Below, piece by piece: positions 25,104 to 33,964 of a stretch of DNA of 64,000 nucleotides. This DNA comes from Paenarthrobacter sp. GTDB lineage: Bacteria; Actinomycetota; Actinomycetes; Actinomycetales; Micrococcaceae. The position numbers and the translations under genes were made by a program. Each line of letters begins with the position of its first letter. The stretch's first letter is position 1. The stretch covers positions 86,055 through 150,054 of the forward strand of contig JAPSHX010000003.1 in assembly GCA_031179305.1 (NCBI GenBank). The letters are read 5' to 3'. Under the pieces are notes generated by a model, which did no database searches, had not been told where the DNA came from, and was given only the letters and a program-made list of their open reading frames with translations.

Positions 25104-26081
25104 GTGAGCACCGAACAGCTGATCATCATCGGGTCCGGCCCCGCCGGCTACACAGCCGCTATCTACGCCGCCCGCGCCGGACTTAACCCCTTGGTGCTGG
25201 CCGGCTCGGTCACCGCCGGCGGTGCACTCATGAACACCACCGAAGTGGAGAACTTTCCCGGCTTCCCGGGTGGCATCCAGGGCCCGGAGCTCATGGACGG
25301 CCTTCAGGAACAAGCCGAAAAGTTCGGCGCGAGGATAGTGTTCGACGACGTCACTGAGGTTGATCTCAAGGGTCACCTCAAGCGTGTGGTCACTGGAGGT
25401 GGCGAGACTCATGAGGCACCGGCGGTCATCCTAGCCACGGGTTCTGCATATAAGGAGCTCGGGCTTCCGGAAGAGAAGAAACTCAGCGGGCATGGTGTCT
25501 CCTGGTGTGCCACCTGTGACGGCTTCTTCTTCCGTGAACAGGACATCATTGTGGTTGGCGGCGGAGACTCCGCCATGGAGGAAGCTACCTTCCTGACACG
25601 TTTCGGCAAGTCTGTGACGGTCGTAGTCCGGAAGGACGAGCTGCGGGCCTCACGCATCATGGCCCAGCGAGCCAAGGACAATCCCAAGATCACCTTCGCG
25701 TGGAATTCTGCTATCACCAGAATCCACGGAGATACCAAAGTCACAGGCGTCACCCTCACGGACACCCGCACCGGCGAAACCCGTGAGCAAGCGGCCACTG
25801 GTATTTTCGTTGCGATCGGTCACCTGCCGCGAACAGAGCTGGTTGAAGGACAGGTTGACCTCGACGCCGAGGGTTACATCAAGGTGGACTCGCCCACCAC
25901 GGTCACCAACCTTTCGGGCGTCTTCGCGTGCGGCGACGCGGTTGATCACCGGTATCGCCAAGCCATCACCGCAGCAGGCACTGGATGTGCTGCAGCACTG
26001 GACGCAGAACGCTACCTGGCCGCACTGGATGACGCGGACAGCATTGCCACGGCGCTGGTGGAAGAGCCAACCCACTTCTGA
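25104..26081 (+). CDS. trxB: thioredoxin reductase (ars operon copy, ArsT-like)
   Basis: This 325-residue FAD/NADPH enzyme has FAD motif [16 protein letters not shown] at the N-terminus, redox pair CATCDG near residue 135, NADPH motif [10 protein letters not shown], and [14 protein letters not shown] at the C-terminus. It reduces thioredoxin. No thioredoxin gene is adjacent, so it may serve the general pool or the ArsC proteins. It lies 33 bp after arsC; in Streptomyces FR-008 the corresponding gene is arsT. GTG start with AAGGAGAA. Confidence 0.9.
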   Translation: MSTEQLIIIGSGPAGYTAAIYAARAGLNPLVLAGSVTAGGALMNTTEVENFPGFPGGIQGPELMDGLQEQAEKFGARIVFDDVTEVDLKGHLKRVVTGGGETHEAPAVILATGSAYKELGLPEEKKLSGHGVSWCATCDGFFFREQDIIVVGGGDSAMEEATFLTRFGKSVTVVVRKDELRASRIMAQRAKDNPKITFAWNSAITRIHGDTKVTGVTLTDTRTGETREQAATGIFVAIGHLPRTELVEGQVDLDAEGYIKVDSPTTVTNLSGVFACGDAVDHRYRQAITAAGTGCAAALDAERYLAALDDADSIATALVEEPTHF

Positions 26082-26132
26082 GCTCTACCAAGGCCGATGT
26101 GAGGCCACCTAATACGGAGGAATGGACAACCC

Positions 26133-27521
26133 ATGGATGCAAACAAGAAGAGCCTTCCCGTTGCCGTGATCGGCGCGGGCCCCATCGGCCTGGCCACTGC
26201 GGCCCACCTGCTGGAACGCGGGTTGGAACCGGTGGTCTTCGAGTCGGGCGCCACCGCCGGCGCTGCCATTGAGCAGTGGCGCCACATCCGTCTGTTCTCC
26301 CCGTGGCGGTTCAACCTCGACGACGCCGCCCTCCGGCTGCTCGAGCCCACGGGCTGGGAATCTCCCCGCCTGACAGCACTGCCGTATGGCGGGGAACTCA
26401 TCGATCAGTACTTGGCACCGCTGGCTGCAACGCCAGAGATCTCGTCCCGGCTCCAAACAGGAGCCCGCGTCCTCGCCGTGACCCGGCAGGGCATGGACAA
26501 GACCCATACCCGCAGCCGCGACACCACTCCGTTTATCGTTCGGGTCGAGCACTCATCGGGCGAAGTCCGCGACCATGTTGTGGCAGCTGTCATCGATGCC
26601 TCAGGTACCTGGTCAACCCGCAACCCGTTGGGGACTTCGGGGTTGCCCGCCATGGGAGAGTTGAAGGCAGCACACCGGATCTCCTCACCCCTGCCGGATG
26701 TTGTTGGCCGCGACCGGGCCGCCTTCGCGGGCCGCCGCGTCCTGGTGGTCGGAGCTGGACACTCAGCAGCCAATACCCTGATCAACCTTGCGGACCTGGC
26801 CAAGGAGGAGCCGGAAACAAAGATCCTCTGGGCCGTCCGCGGTGCCTCGGCCGACAAGGTCTACGGCGGGGGAGATGCTGACGGATTGCCCGCGCGTGGA
26901 ATGTTGGGATCCCGCCTCCGCCGGTTGGTCGAAGATGGCAGAATTGAGCTGCACACGGACTTCGGTATCAGCTCGCTGACCGATTCCGACGGCGGCGTGA
27001 CCGTCACCTCCGGTGACGGGCGCGCTCTGGTGACGGACGTCGTCGTGCCTTGTACAGGTTTCCGACCCGATCTTGAGATGCTCCGCGAACTGCGCCTCAA
27101 CCTGGACCCTGCCGTCGAAGCCCCGATGGAACTGGGACCGCTGATCGATCCCGAGTTCCACTCCTGCGGCACTGTCCAGCCGCATGGGGCCAAACTGCTG
27201 GCCCACCCGGACAAAGATTTCTACGTTGTGGGCATGAAGTCGTACGGCCGGGCGCCCACCTTCCTGATGGCCACCGGCTACGAGCAAGTCCGGTCCGTGG
27301 CTGCGGCGCTCGCCGGGGACCACGTGGCAGCGGATACGGTGCACCTTGAACTGCCGGAAACCGGCGTTTGCTCTTCCGGTGCAGGCACCAGCTGCGATGT
27401 TCCTGCCGCCTCGTCTGTGGCGGAAGAGCTCGAAGAGGCCAACGGTTGCTGCGGCACTCCTGAACCTGTACTGATCGGTATCCCCACCGGGCTGGCCCAT
27501 GGCCGCTCCGGCTCAAACTGA
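26133..27521 (+). CDS. arsO: flavin-dependent monooxygenase-like protein, ArsO type
   Basis: This 462-residue FAD/NAD(P)-binding protein has an N-terminal GAGPIGLATAAHLLERG and a second Rossmann motif VVGAGHSAANTL, as in flavin monooxygenases. Its C-terminal ~60 residues carry cysteines (GVCSSGAGTSC and NGCCGTPEP), candidates for arsenic binding or thiol chemistry. It matches the arsO position known from the arsRBOCT cluster of Streptomyces FR-008. The reaction is not established. Ribosome-binding site GGAGGA. Confidence 0.78.
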   Translation: MDANKKSLPVAVIGAGPIGLATAAHLLERGLEPVVFESGATAGAAIEQWRHIRLFSPWRFNLDDAALRLLEPTGWESPRLTALPYGGELIDQYLAPLAATPEISSRLQTGARVLAVTRQGMDKTHTRSRDTTPFIVRVEHSSGEVRDHVVAAVIDASGTWSTRNPLGTSGLPAMGELKAAHRISSPLPDVVGRDRAAFAGRRVLVVGAGHSAANTLINLADLAKEEPETKILWAVRGASADKVYGGGDADGLPARGMLGSRLRRLVEDGRIELHTDFGISSLTDSDGGVTVTSGDGRALVTDVVVPCTGFRPDLEMLRELRLNLDPAVEAPMELGPLIDPEFHSCGTVQPHGAKLLAHPDKDFYVVGMKSYGRAPTFLMATGYEQVRSVAAALAGDHVAADTVHLELPETGVCSSGAGTSCDVPAASSVAEELEEANGCCGTPEPVLIGIPTGLAHGRSGSN

Positions 27522-27560
27522 CCACCTCAACCAGCCGGACACGCCCAAGGGAGAATTGCC

Positions 27561-28220
27561 ATGACGGACCACCACGAAACAGTGCTTGGACTGCGGGACA
27601 ACACCGAAGTCCTGCACCGGATCAGCGACCGCCTCGCCCACCGTTTCAGCGGAGTCTTCGCCCCTGAAACAGTGGAGCGCTACGTCTTTGAGTCCTACAC
27701 CGCCCTGGCGCGGACGGCGAAGATCAGCGCCTACTTGCCCGCGACTACCGAACACTTCGCCAACGACAGGCTCGCTGCCCTGGCCAAGTCCAAGGACGCC
27801 GTGGTTTCCGATGTTCCGGAGGTGCTCTTCGTGTGTGTGCAGAACGCTGGCCGGTCCCAAATGGCCGCGGCGCTTCTCCACGTCGAGTCCAAAGGAAAGA
27901 TCCGGGTCCGTTCAGCGGGTTCCATGCCCGCCTCGGAGCTGGACGCAACGGTGGTGGCCGTCATGGGTGAGATGGGCCTGGACCTGGGCAAGGACTACCC
28001 CAAGCCACTCACCGACGATGTCGTGCGGGCCTCGGATGTGGTCATCACCATGGGTTGTGGCGACTCCTGCCCGATCTACCCGGGCAAGCGCTACGAAGAC
28101 TGGGAACTCACCGACCCCGCCGGCCAATCCATTGACACCGTCCGCGAAATCCGCGACGAAATCCACCAACACATCAAGACATTGGTGGCGTCCCTCACGA
28201 AAGAAGCAACACGCTCATGA
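27561..28220 (+). CDS. arsC: arsenate reductase with helical N-terminal domain
   Basis: This is a 219-residue two-domain protein. Residues ~15-77 form a helical bundle ([20 protein letters not shown] and onward) seen at the front of some actinobacterial phosphatase-like proteins. Residues ~88-219 are an ArsC domain with CVQNAGRS (C92) and [18 protein letters not shown] (C166, C170). It is a second full reductase in the operon, very similar in its catalytic part to the 24636 gene. The N-terminal domain may bind a partner or dimerise. Its end overlaps the next gene (ATGA). Confidence 0.87.
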   Translation: MTDHHETVLGLRDNTEVLHRISDRLAHRFSGVFAPETVERYVFESYTALARTAKISAYLPATTEHFANDRLAALAKSKDAVVSDVPEVLFVCVQNAGRSQMAAALLHVESKGKIRVRSAGSMPASELDATVVAVMGEMGLDLGKDYPKPLTDDVVRASDVVITMGCGDSCPIYPGKRYEDWELTDPAGQSIDTVREIRDEIHQHIKTLVASLTKEATRS

Positions 28221-28639
28221 CCCAGAAGCACCCCGCAGTCCTGTTTGTCTGCAGCAAGAACGGTGGCAAATCGCAGCTCGCCGCTGGCCTTATGCGCGAG
28301 CTCGCTGGCGATCGCGTGACTGTGTTTTCCGCAGGCACCAAGCCGGGCGGCTCCCTGAACGGGCAAGCCGTGGAATCCTTGGCCGAAGTGGGCATTGACG
28401 TCACCGGGGAGTACCCCAAGCCTGTCACCGACGAGGTGCTGAGCCGCGTTGACGCCGTCGTGGTTCTGGGTACGGAAGCCAAACTCGATCCGCCTGCCGG
28501 GAAACTGTTTGAAGTGTGGGAGACGGATGAGCCCTCCGAGCGCGGCATCGAGGGCATGGAACGCATGCGCCTTGTCAGGGATGACATCAGTGCGCGGGTC
28601 CAGAAGCTGTATGGGGAACTTGCCATCAGCGGACAGTAG
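28217..28639 (+). CDS. arsC: mycothiol-type arsenate reductase, CX5K loop
   Basis: This 140-residue LMW-PTP fold protein has catalytic loop CSKNGGKS, with C12 and lysine K18 where phosphatases have arginine. No GCGxxC motif follows, so only one cysteine is available, as in the mycothiol/mycoredoxin-dependent reductases of Corynebacterium glutamicum. From memory, the Corynebacterium ArsC2 loop also reads NGGKS, which would make the lysine a family trait. The alternative is a phosphatase-like regulator. It is the last gene of the ars operon. Confidence 0.8.
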   Translation: MTQKHPAVLFVCSKNGGKSQLAAGLMRELAGDRVTVFSAGTKPGGSLNGQAVESLAEVGIDVTGEYPKPVTDEVLSRVDAVVVLGTEAKLDPPAGKLFEVWETDEPSERGIEGMERMRLVRDDISARVQKLYGELAISGQ

Positions 28640-29506
28640 CTACACGCTGACAGTGTTCCGCTCGCGGTAGGCATCGGCGGCGTAGACGCCGAGGACGCGG
28701 ACCTCGGTGGTGAAGAATTCCAGTTCCTCCAAGGCACGTCTGAGGCGGGCATCCTGGGGGTGGCCCTCGACGTCTGAGATGAACATGGTGGCCGCGAACT
28801 CGTTGCCCACCATGTAACTCTCCAAGCGGGTCATGTTGAGCCCGTTGGTCGCGAAACCGCCGAGGGCTTTGTAAAGGGCTGACGGAACGTTGCGGACGCG
28901 GAACACGAAGCTGGTGATCGCCGGACCCGGGAGCTCTTCCTTAGTGGGAAGTTCCTGTTCCCGGGCCAGTACCACAAATCGTGTGGTGTTCGTGGGGTCA
29001 TCCTCAACCCCGGAGGCCAGGACATCCAGCCCATACAGCCCTGCAGCAAGGGGTGGCGCCAGCGATAGCTTGCGGAGGTCATTCCACTCCCGGACCTCGC
29101 GGGCCGAACCCGCAGTGTCACCCGCGATGACGGGCTTGAGGCCGGCTTCCCTAATGATCCTGCGGCATTGTCCGAGTGCGTGGATGTGGCTGTGGACCTC
29201 CGTAGCGCCCTCAATGGTACTGCCCGGAATGCCCAGAAGGTCGAAGCGGATCGGCAGGAAATACTCGCCCACGATCTGCAGCTTGGACTGGGGGAGGAGG
29301 ACGTGGATATCGGCCACGCGGCCGGCAATGGAGTTCTCAATCGGGATCATGGCTAGATCGACGTCCCCGGTGGAAACCAGTTCAAAGGCATCCTCAAAGC
29401 TGGCACACGGCACGCTTTCGTATCCGGGGAACATTTCCTTGCACGCGAGATCCGAATTGGCTCCCGGCTCACCTTGGTACGCAATCTTCTGGGCCATGAT
29501 GCTCAT
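28640..29506 (-). CDS. pheA: prephenate dehydratase
   Basis: This ~288-residue protein has catalytic region KIAYQGEPGANSDLA at the start, then a C-terminal ACT domain with the phenylalanine-sensing LTRLESY-type block (NMTRLESYMV). It converts prephenate to phenylpyruvate in phenylalanine synthesis. ATG at 29506 fits the family N-terminus; the open frame to 29644 is unlikely to be translated. It is convergent with, and immediately next to, the last ars gene, and is not part of the arsenic system. Confidence 0.9.
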   Translation of the reverse strand: MSIMAQKIAYQGEPGANSDLACKEMFPGYESVPCASFEDAFELVSTGDVDLAMIPIENSIAGRVADIHVLLPQSKLQIVGEYFLPIRFDLLGIPGSTIEGATEVHSHIHALGQCRRIIREAGLKPVIAGDTAGSAREVREWNDLRKLSLAPPLAAGLYGLDVLASGVEDDPTNTTRFVVLAREQELPTKEELPGPAITSFVFRVRNVPSALYKALGGFATNGLNMTRLESYMVGNEFAATMFISDVEGHPQDARLRRALEELEFFTTEVRVLGVYAADAYRERNTVSV

Positions 29507-29607
29507 GTTTACACGCTGAACGCCATGCCTCCCAACCGCGTCCACCCTGTGACTGGACAAAGCAGAAAGTTTCTCACTAGGTTCGCAGCAAAGATTGGGG
29601 GCAGCCG

Positions 29608-30120
29608 ATGACGACTGCGACAGCGTTCCAAGGGAACAAGGCAAACACTGTCAAGGAAGAGCGGATCGCAAGGTTTGCAGGCACAGTCTTCGGACTGTCC
29701 GCGCTCCTGTGGGCGTTCCTGCTTACAGGCGAAGTGGGCGAGTACTTGCTGGCAGCGGGGCCATGGTTGGTGGCGTCTCATGGGTTGAGCGTTCTATCAG
29801 CGCTCATGGTCTATTTTTATTGCCGGCGGCTGGCTCACCGGACAAGCGCGGCCGGGCTGCTCTGCTTCGTTGCCGTTGTGTTCTTCTTCGCAGATGTCGC
29901 TTTGGGCTTCCAATACAGCCCATTTTTCGGAATCGCCGTCATGGCATGGGCGGCCAGTGCCCGGCGACCCCTCATGGCGGGGGTAGGAGTCCTTGCCTTT
30001 GGCGTAGCCATCATCGCCAGGTTCGAGCACTCCCTGGACGCCGTCGTCGTAGCCGAAGCCGGCGTGATCGTTCTCGCCGTAGCGGCATGGCCTACGCGGA
30101 GCACAGGGAACCCAAACTAG
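29608..30120 (+). CDS. membrane protein, unknown function
   Basis: This 170-residue protein has about five hydrophobic segments separated by short polar loops. The N-terminal 20 residues are hydrophilic. No transporter or enzyme motif is seen. The gene ends with a TAG that is part of a long palindrome (30115-30174). Confidence 0.65.
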   Translation: MTTATAFQGNKANTVKEERIARFAGTVFGLSALLWAFLLTGEVGEYLLAAGPWLVASHGLSVLSALMVYFYCRRLAHRTSAAGLLCFVAVVFFFADVALGFQYSPFFGIAVMAWAASARRPLMAGVGVLAFGVAIIARFEHSLDAVVVAEAGVIVLAVAAWPTRSTGNPN

Positions 30121-30174
30121 GTCGCACTTCAGGTCGTTCTGAACCTTCAGAACGACCTGAAGTGCGACCTAGTT
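30115..30174. terminator. bidirectional terminator-like palindrome (29-bp arms)
   Basis: A perfect 29-bp inverted repeat with only a 2-bp loop (30115-30143 / 30146-30174) lies between convergent genes and includes the stop codon of the membrane protein. The core AGGTCGCA..TCAGGTCGTT is shared with the palindrome at 9606-9673, so this is a second copy of the family. Confidence 0.75.
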
Positions 30175-30201
30175 GGGTAAGCACACACGGGGAGGAACGG
30201 G

Positions 30202-31614
30202 TCAGCCGTTGATGACCTGCGGGACGCCCAGAGCTTTAAGGCCCTCTGCGCCAAACTCCAGTCCGTAGCCGGACTGCTTCGCGCCACCGAACGGGATACG
30301 GGGATCCACGGCGCCGTGCTTGTTGATCCACACGGTGCCAGCTTGGATCCGGGATGCGACTTCGCGTGCGGCGTTCAGGTCGGAGGACCAGACTGAGGCG
30401 CCGAGTCCGACGTCGAGCGCGTTCGCTTTGGCGACTGCCTCATCAACGGTGCTGTACTTGATGATCGGCAGGGCGGGTCCGAACTGTTCCTCGGCCACCA
30501 AGGGGTTGTCGTTGTCGATGTCCGCCACCAAGGTGGTGGGGTAGAAGTTGCCGGGCGCGTCGGCGTCGGGGTTGCCGCCGATCAGCACCCGCGCACCGGA
30601 TTCCTTGGCGGCTTCCACCAAACGGGCCACGATGTCGTACTGCTGCCGGTTCTGCAGCGGCCCGAGAACGTTGTTCTCATCCAAACCGTTGCCCATGGGC
30701 ATCGCAGCAGCGACAGCAGTGAGCTCTGAACACACAGCCTCGTACTGGGACTCGTGCACGTACAAGCGCTTCAGGGCCGCGCAGGTCTGGCCGGTGTTAA
30801 TGAACGCGCCCCAGAACAACCCCTCGGCGATTGCCTTGGGATCGGAATCCGGGAGGACGATGCCGGCGTCGTTTCCGCCGAGTTCCAATGTGAGCCTCTT
30901 GACGGTATCGGCCGAGGATCGAATGATCGCCTTGCCCGTAGCGGTGGAGCCGGTGAACATGACCTTGCCGATCGCGTCGTGCGCGGCCAGGGCTTCGCCG
31001 ACGTCGCGGCCACCGGAGACCACGGACAGCAGGCCATCCGGCAGTTCCTGGTTGATGATTGAGGCGAGTGCCAGCACGGAGAGCGGGGTGTACTCGGACG
31101 GCTTGACCACCACGGCGTTACCCATGCGCAAGGCGGGCGCGATCTGCCATACCGTGATCATCATCGGCCAGTTCCAGGGCCCAATGGCACCAACGACGCC
31201 GATGGGCCGGTAGTGCAGCTCAGCGCGGGTTTCGCCGTCGTCCACCACAGTTTCAGGGTCAAGCGGGGTGGCGGCAGTGGCACGGAGCCAGGCGGCGCAT
31301 GCGCCAACTTCAAAGCGCGCGTTCGGGCCGTTCAGCGGCTTGCCTTGCTCGCGGGAGAGCAGCTGGGCGAGTTCTTCGGCAGAGCGTTCGACGGCGTCGG
31401 CGGCCTTCATGAGGGCGGCGGACCTGGCGTCGTGGCCTAAGGCAGCCCACGCGGGTTGGGCGTCCGTGGCGTGCGCGATGGCCGCTTCGAGGTCCTCGAC
31501 GGTGTGCACGGGGGCTTCGCCGACAGCTTCACCCGTTGCCGGATCAAGGATGGTGCGGCTGTTCAGTCCGGTGGCCGGGGTGATCGAGGCCAGCAGGGCG
31601 TCGTAAGTCTCCAT
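30202..31614 (-). CDS. aldehyde dehydrogenase
   Basis: This 470-residue NAD(P)-dependent enzyme has catalytic cysteine in NTGQTCAALKR, active-site glutamate in LELGGNDAG, and cofactor-binding FTGSTATGKA. It oxidises aldehydes to acids. ATG at 31614 follows GCGGAG with good spacing; the extra 39 residues up to 31731 are basic and unlike the family. It could process aldehydes from amine oxidation, since an amine oxidase lies 3 kb away, but the two are not co-transcribed. Confidence 0.88.
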   Translation of the reverse strand: METYDALLASITPATGLNSRTILDPATGEAVGEAPVHTVEDLEAAIAHATDAQPAWAALGHDARSAALMKAADAVERSAEELAQLLSREQGKPLNGPNARFEVGACAAWLRATAATPLDPETVVDDGETRAELHYRPIGVVGAIGPWNWPMMITVWQIAPALRMGNAVVVKPSEYTPLSVLALASIINQELPDGLLSVVSGGRDVGEALAAHDAIGKVMFTGSTATGKAIIRSSADTVKRLTLELGGNDAGIVLPDSDPKAIAEGLFWGAFINTGQTCAALKRLYVHESQYEAVCSELTAVAAAMPMGNGLDENNVLGPLQNRQQYDIVARLVEAAKESGARVLIGGNPDADAPGNFYPTTLVADIDNDNPLVAEEQFGPALPIIKYSTVDEAVAKANALDVGLGASVWSSDLNAAREVASRIQAGTVWINKHGAVDPRIPFGGAKQSGYGLEFGAEGLKALGVPQVING

Positions 31615-31775
31615 TGGTACTCCGCTCGGGTAGTAAGTCTTGGCGGCCAGTGAGGCGCGCGGCGATGATTCCAGTGTGGTCGGCATCACGCGCTTGGGCC
31701 TTGTCGTTGAACGAACGGCCCTTGACGGCAAGCGAACGCTTTCCGTTCGGGTCCCCGTGCCTGATAATCGAGCTT

Positions 31776-32429
31776 GTGACTCTCGCTTCCCTCGCAGCTT
31801 TTGCTGGCCTCTGCCTGGTCCTGTCCGTAACGCCCGGGCCGGACACTTTCCTGGTCCTGCGTATCGCTTTGAACCGTCCCAGTGCGGGCATTGCTGCGGC
31901 CGCAGGGTCAGCGATTGGCGCGATTGCCTGGGCTGCTTTGGTGGGCGTCGGGCTCGCCGCCATTCTCGAGCAGTCCGCGGAACTGTTCCGTTGGGTCAAA
32001 ATCGCAGGCGGCCTTTACTTGCTGTATCTGGGCATCTCCTCATTCATCAAATCCCGTAGGGCAGCAAAGGCGGCCAAAGCAGCTACAACAGGCGGAACAG
32101 CGGAGAATGCGCCGCTCCCGTACAGCAGACTCTCCGCGCTGGGGGCCGGGGCTTTGTCCACGCTGCTCAACCCCAAAGTCGGCTTGTTCTACCTGGCAGT
32201 GGTCCCACAGTTCATCCCACACGGCGGGGACACCATGGGCACCTCGCTCATTCTCGGCGTGGTGGTGGCCGTGATTGCGTTCGCCTATCTATCGATGATC
32301 GCCGTCGTCGCATTCAAAGCCATGCGGTGGCTCAAGCGCCCCAAGGTGAGCACCGTCGTCGAGCATGCCAGCAGTGGGATTATTGCCGGACTTGGCGTCG
32401 GCGTGGTGGCCTCCAGCGCCACCAGCTAG
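31776..32429 (+). CDS. LysE/RhtB family amino-acid exporter
   Basis: This ~217-residue protein has six spans, the signature SVTPGPDTFLVLRIAL at the start, YLLYLGISSFIKSRRAAKAA, and LLNPKVGLFYLAVVPQFIP. GTG at 31776 is chosen because homology starts there; the upstream in-frame region has basic, non-membrane residues. It is divergent from the aldehyde dehydrogenase gene. Substrate unknown. Confidence 0.82.
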   Translation: MTLASLAAFAGLCLVLSVTPGPDTFLVLRIALNRPSAGIAAAAGSAIGAIAWAALVGVGLAAILEQSAELFRWVKIAGGLYLLYLGISSFIKSRRAAKAAKAATTGGTAENAPLPYSRLSALGAGALSTLLNPKVGLFYLAVVPQFIPHGGDTMGTSLILGVVVAVIAFAYLSMIAVVAFKAMRWLKRPKVSTVVEHASSGIIAGLGVGVVASSATS

Positions 32430-32433
32430 GCCG

Positions 32434-33150
32434 CTAGCTCAGCGAGATACGCAGACGCTCCACGCCCTCCGCACCTTCCGGCATCAGTTCCATGAGCTCC
32501 GGTTCATTGGCAAGGCGACCAAGCATATTTGCCAAGTGGTCCCGTTCAGCGCGCTTGTAGGTGACGCCACGTAGGTCAGAAGCGCGAACAACAGAGGCCA
32601 AGGTCAGGAAGTCATCGATGTGTCGCTGCCGTAGCGGGTCGTTGATGATGGTCAGTGCTCCCGCTTTGCCGATGAGGCTGCCAAGGATCGTGGGCCGGTT
32701 TACACTGCCGGACGCTGATCCTGCTTGAACTTGGACGCTCTCGCAGCGATCGAGCGCTTGTTGGCTGGCTGGGGCAGCAATTGTGGTCCCGCCGCTAACT
32801 CCGCGTCGCTTCTCGGCGCGTTCACCTAGATAGCGCGGGATGAGGACGTCCACCAAAGCCTCGCCGCGTTTCCATCGATGCTGGTAGCCCTCCGGGGATT
32901 CTCCGGCGGATTCGAAGCCGAGCTTCACGAGGAGTTCAGTGAAATCATGAAGCATCGTGGGGTAGGCCCGGATGTCCAGCGCCATGTCGGCGTCCTTGGT
33001 GGCCCGCACGTACGGGGCACCGCGTTCGACAGCGTGCAGGAAGGCCGCTTGGCCGCCGACCAGGACCCAACTTTGCGGCATCGCGCTATGGATTTCGAAG
33101 ACAGCCTGCCAGGCTTTCCTGTTGTTCGCTAAGCATTGCGGGAAGTTCAA
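32434..33150 (-). CDS. nucleotidyltransferase-fold protein (probable toxin of a TA-like pair)
   Basis: This 238-residue protein has VLVGGQAAFLHAVERG followed by KDADMALDI, i.e. a glycine-rich GG loop and a DxD metal motif as in polymerase-beta-like nucleotidyltransferases (AbiEii/MNT group). The C-terminal half is helical and basic. AbiEii-type enzymes act as toxins by modifying tRNA or nucleotides. The start overlaps the stop of the HTH gene by 4 bp, so both are made from one message, as in type IV systems. Exact family not recognised. Confidence 0.7.
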   Translation of the reverse strand: MNFPQCLANNRKAWQAVFEIHSAMPQSWVLVGGQAAFLHAVERGAPYVRATKDADMALDIRAYPTMLHDFTELLVKLGFESAGESPEGYQHRWKRGEALVDVLIPRYLGERAEKRRGVSGGTTIAAPASQQALDRCESVQVQAGSASGSVNRPTILGSLIGKAGALTIINDPLRQRHIDDFLTLASVVRASDLRGVTYKRAERDHLANMLGRLANEPELMELMPEGAEGVERLRISLS

Positions 33151-33833
33151 CGGGCATGGATGTTCCTGAGGATTTCGCGTGCGGCTTGTTGTTCACGGAC
33201 ACCAGGCCGTTCGGCTAAGTCTGCCGCCACCACTAGTGGGGGAAGTTCGTCGGGTACCTGCTCGGCGGCGCGGAGGATTACATTCGGCCTCCTGCCGGGG
33301 GATGGCTCAACTAGGAACCAGTCCTTGACGACGTCCTGGAGTTCGTTGCGTCGCACATAGGCTTCAACCTCTGAGTTGGCCAACAATCCCGAGCACGGGT
33401 GAGAGACTCCGGAGAGATGGATTCGTTTATCCTCCCGAAGCTCGGCAATGTCGTCCGGGCTGGAAGAGAATTCGAATTTCTCGGCGCGATTGGCCAGCCA
33501 TGCTGCGAGAAGCTTGATGAGGTCCGGGGAGTCCTGCAGTCGGTTGATGCGCTCTTTCAGACGATGCTTTTCGACCGGTGAAGGTTCTAAGTAGCCGAGG
33601 GGAGAGTGCCGCGGGCTGTCTTCCCAGAAGCAGGACATGAGTTGCCAGGCGCTGCGTTCGGACAGCGGGCGGCCAGCAGGCTTGCCAGGCCGATACTGGG
33701 CGGCGTCAGCTTCGTCAACGATCCAGCGTCCGCCGACTCTTTGGCCGCGAATACGTCCGGAATGGACGAGCTGCCGTGCTCGGCTCTCGTGGACGTTAAG
33801 CCGGTTCGCCAGCTCGGGGATACTCAATACCAT
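33147..33833 (-). CDS. HTH protein, probable antitoxin/regulator of the pair
   Basis: This 228-residue protein has an excisionase/MerR-like helix-turn-helix at the N-terminus (LSIPELANRLNVHESRARQL, then SGRIRGQRVGGRWIV). The central and C-terminal parts are helical, without clear homology. It precedes the nucleotidyltransferase-fold gene and is probably its autoregulator. An 11-bp inverted repeat lies 27 bp upstream. It is larger than most antitoxins, so it may carry a toxin-binding domain. Confidence 0.65.
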   Translation of the reverse strand: MVLSIPELANRLNVHESRARQLVHSGRIRGQRVGGRWIVDEADAAQYRPGKPAGRPLSERSAWQLMSCFWEDSPRHSPLGYLEPSPVEKHRLKERINRLQDSPDLIKLLAAWLANRAEKFEFSSSPDDIAELREDKRIHLSGVSHPCSGLLANSEVEAYVRRNELQDVVKDWFLVEPSPGRRPNVILRAAEQVPDELPPLVVAADLAERPGVREQQAAREILRNIHAR

Positions 33834-33859
33834 TTCATAATCCTATCGGTATCGCTATG

Positions 33860-33900
33860 AATATGTAATCAGTCGGGCGAGCTTGTTGAGATTACATATT
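33860..33900. promoter_or_regulatory. widely spaced inverted repeat upstream of the HTH gene
   Basis: Perfect 11-bp arms AATATGTAATC (33860-33870) and GATTACATATT (33890-33900) are separated by 19 bp, about three helical turns centre to centre. A related half-site ATGTGTAATA follows near 33921. It is suited to cooperative or looping binding by a dimer of the adjacent HTH protein. The region is noticeably AT-rich compared with the surroundings. Confidence 0.6.
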
Positions 33901-33964
33901 TCTAGTGTTGCCGCTACCAATGTGTAATAGCTGTGGCAAGTGCGCCGATGGCGGCAGCCACTAC

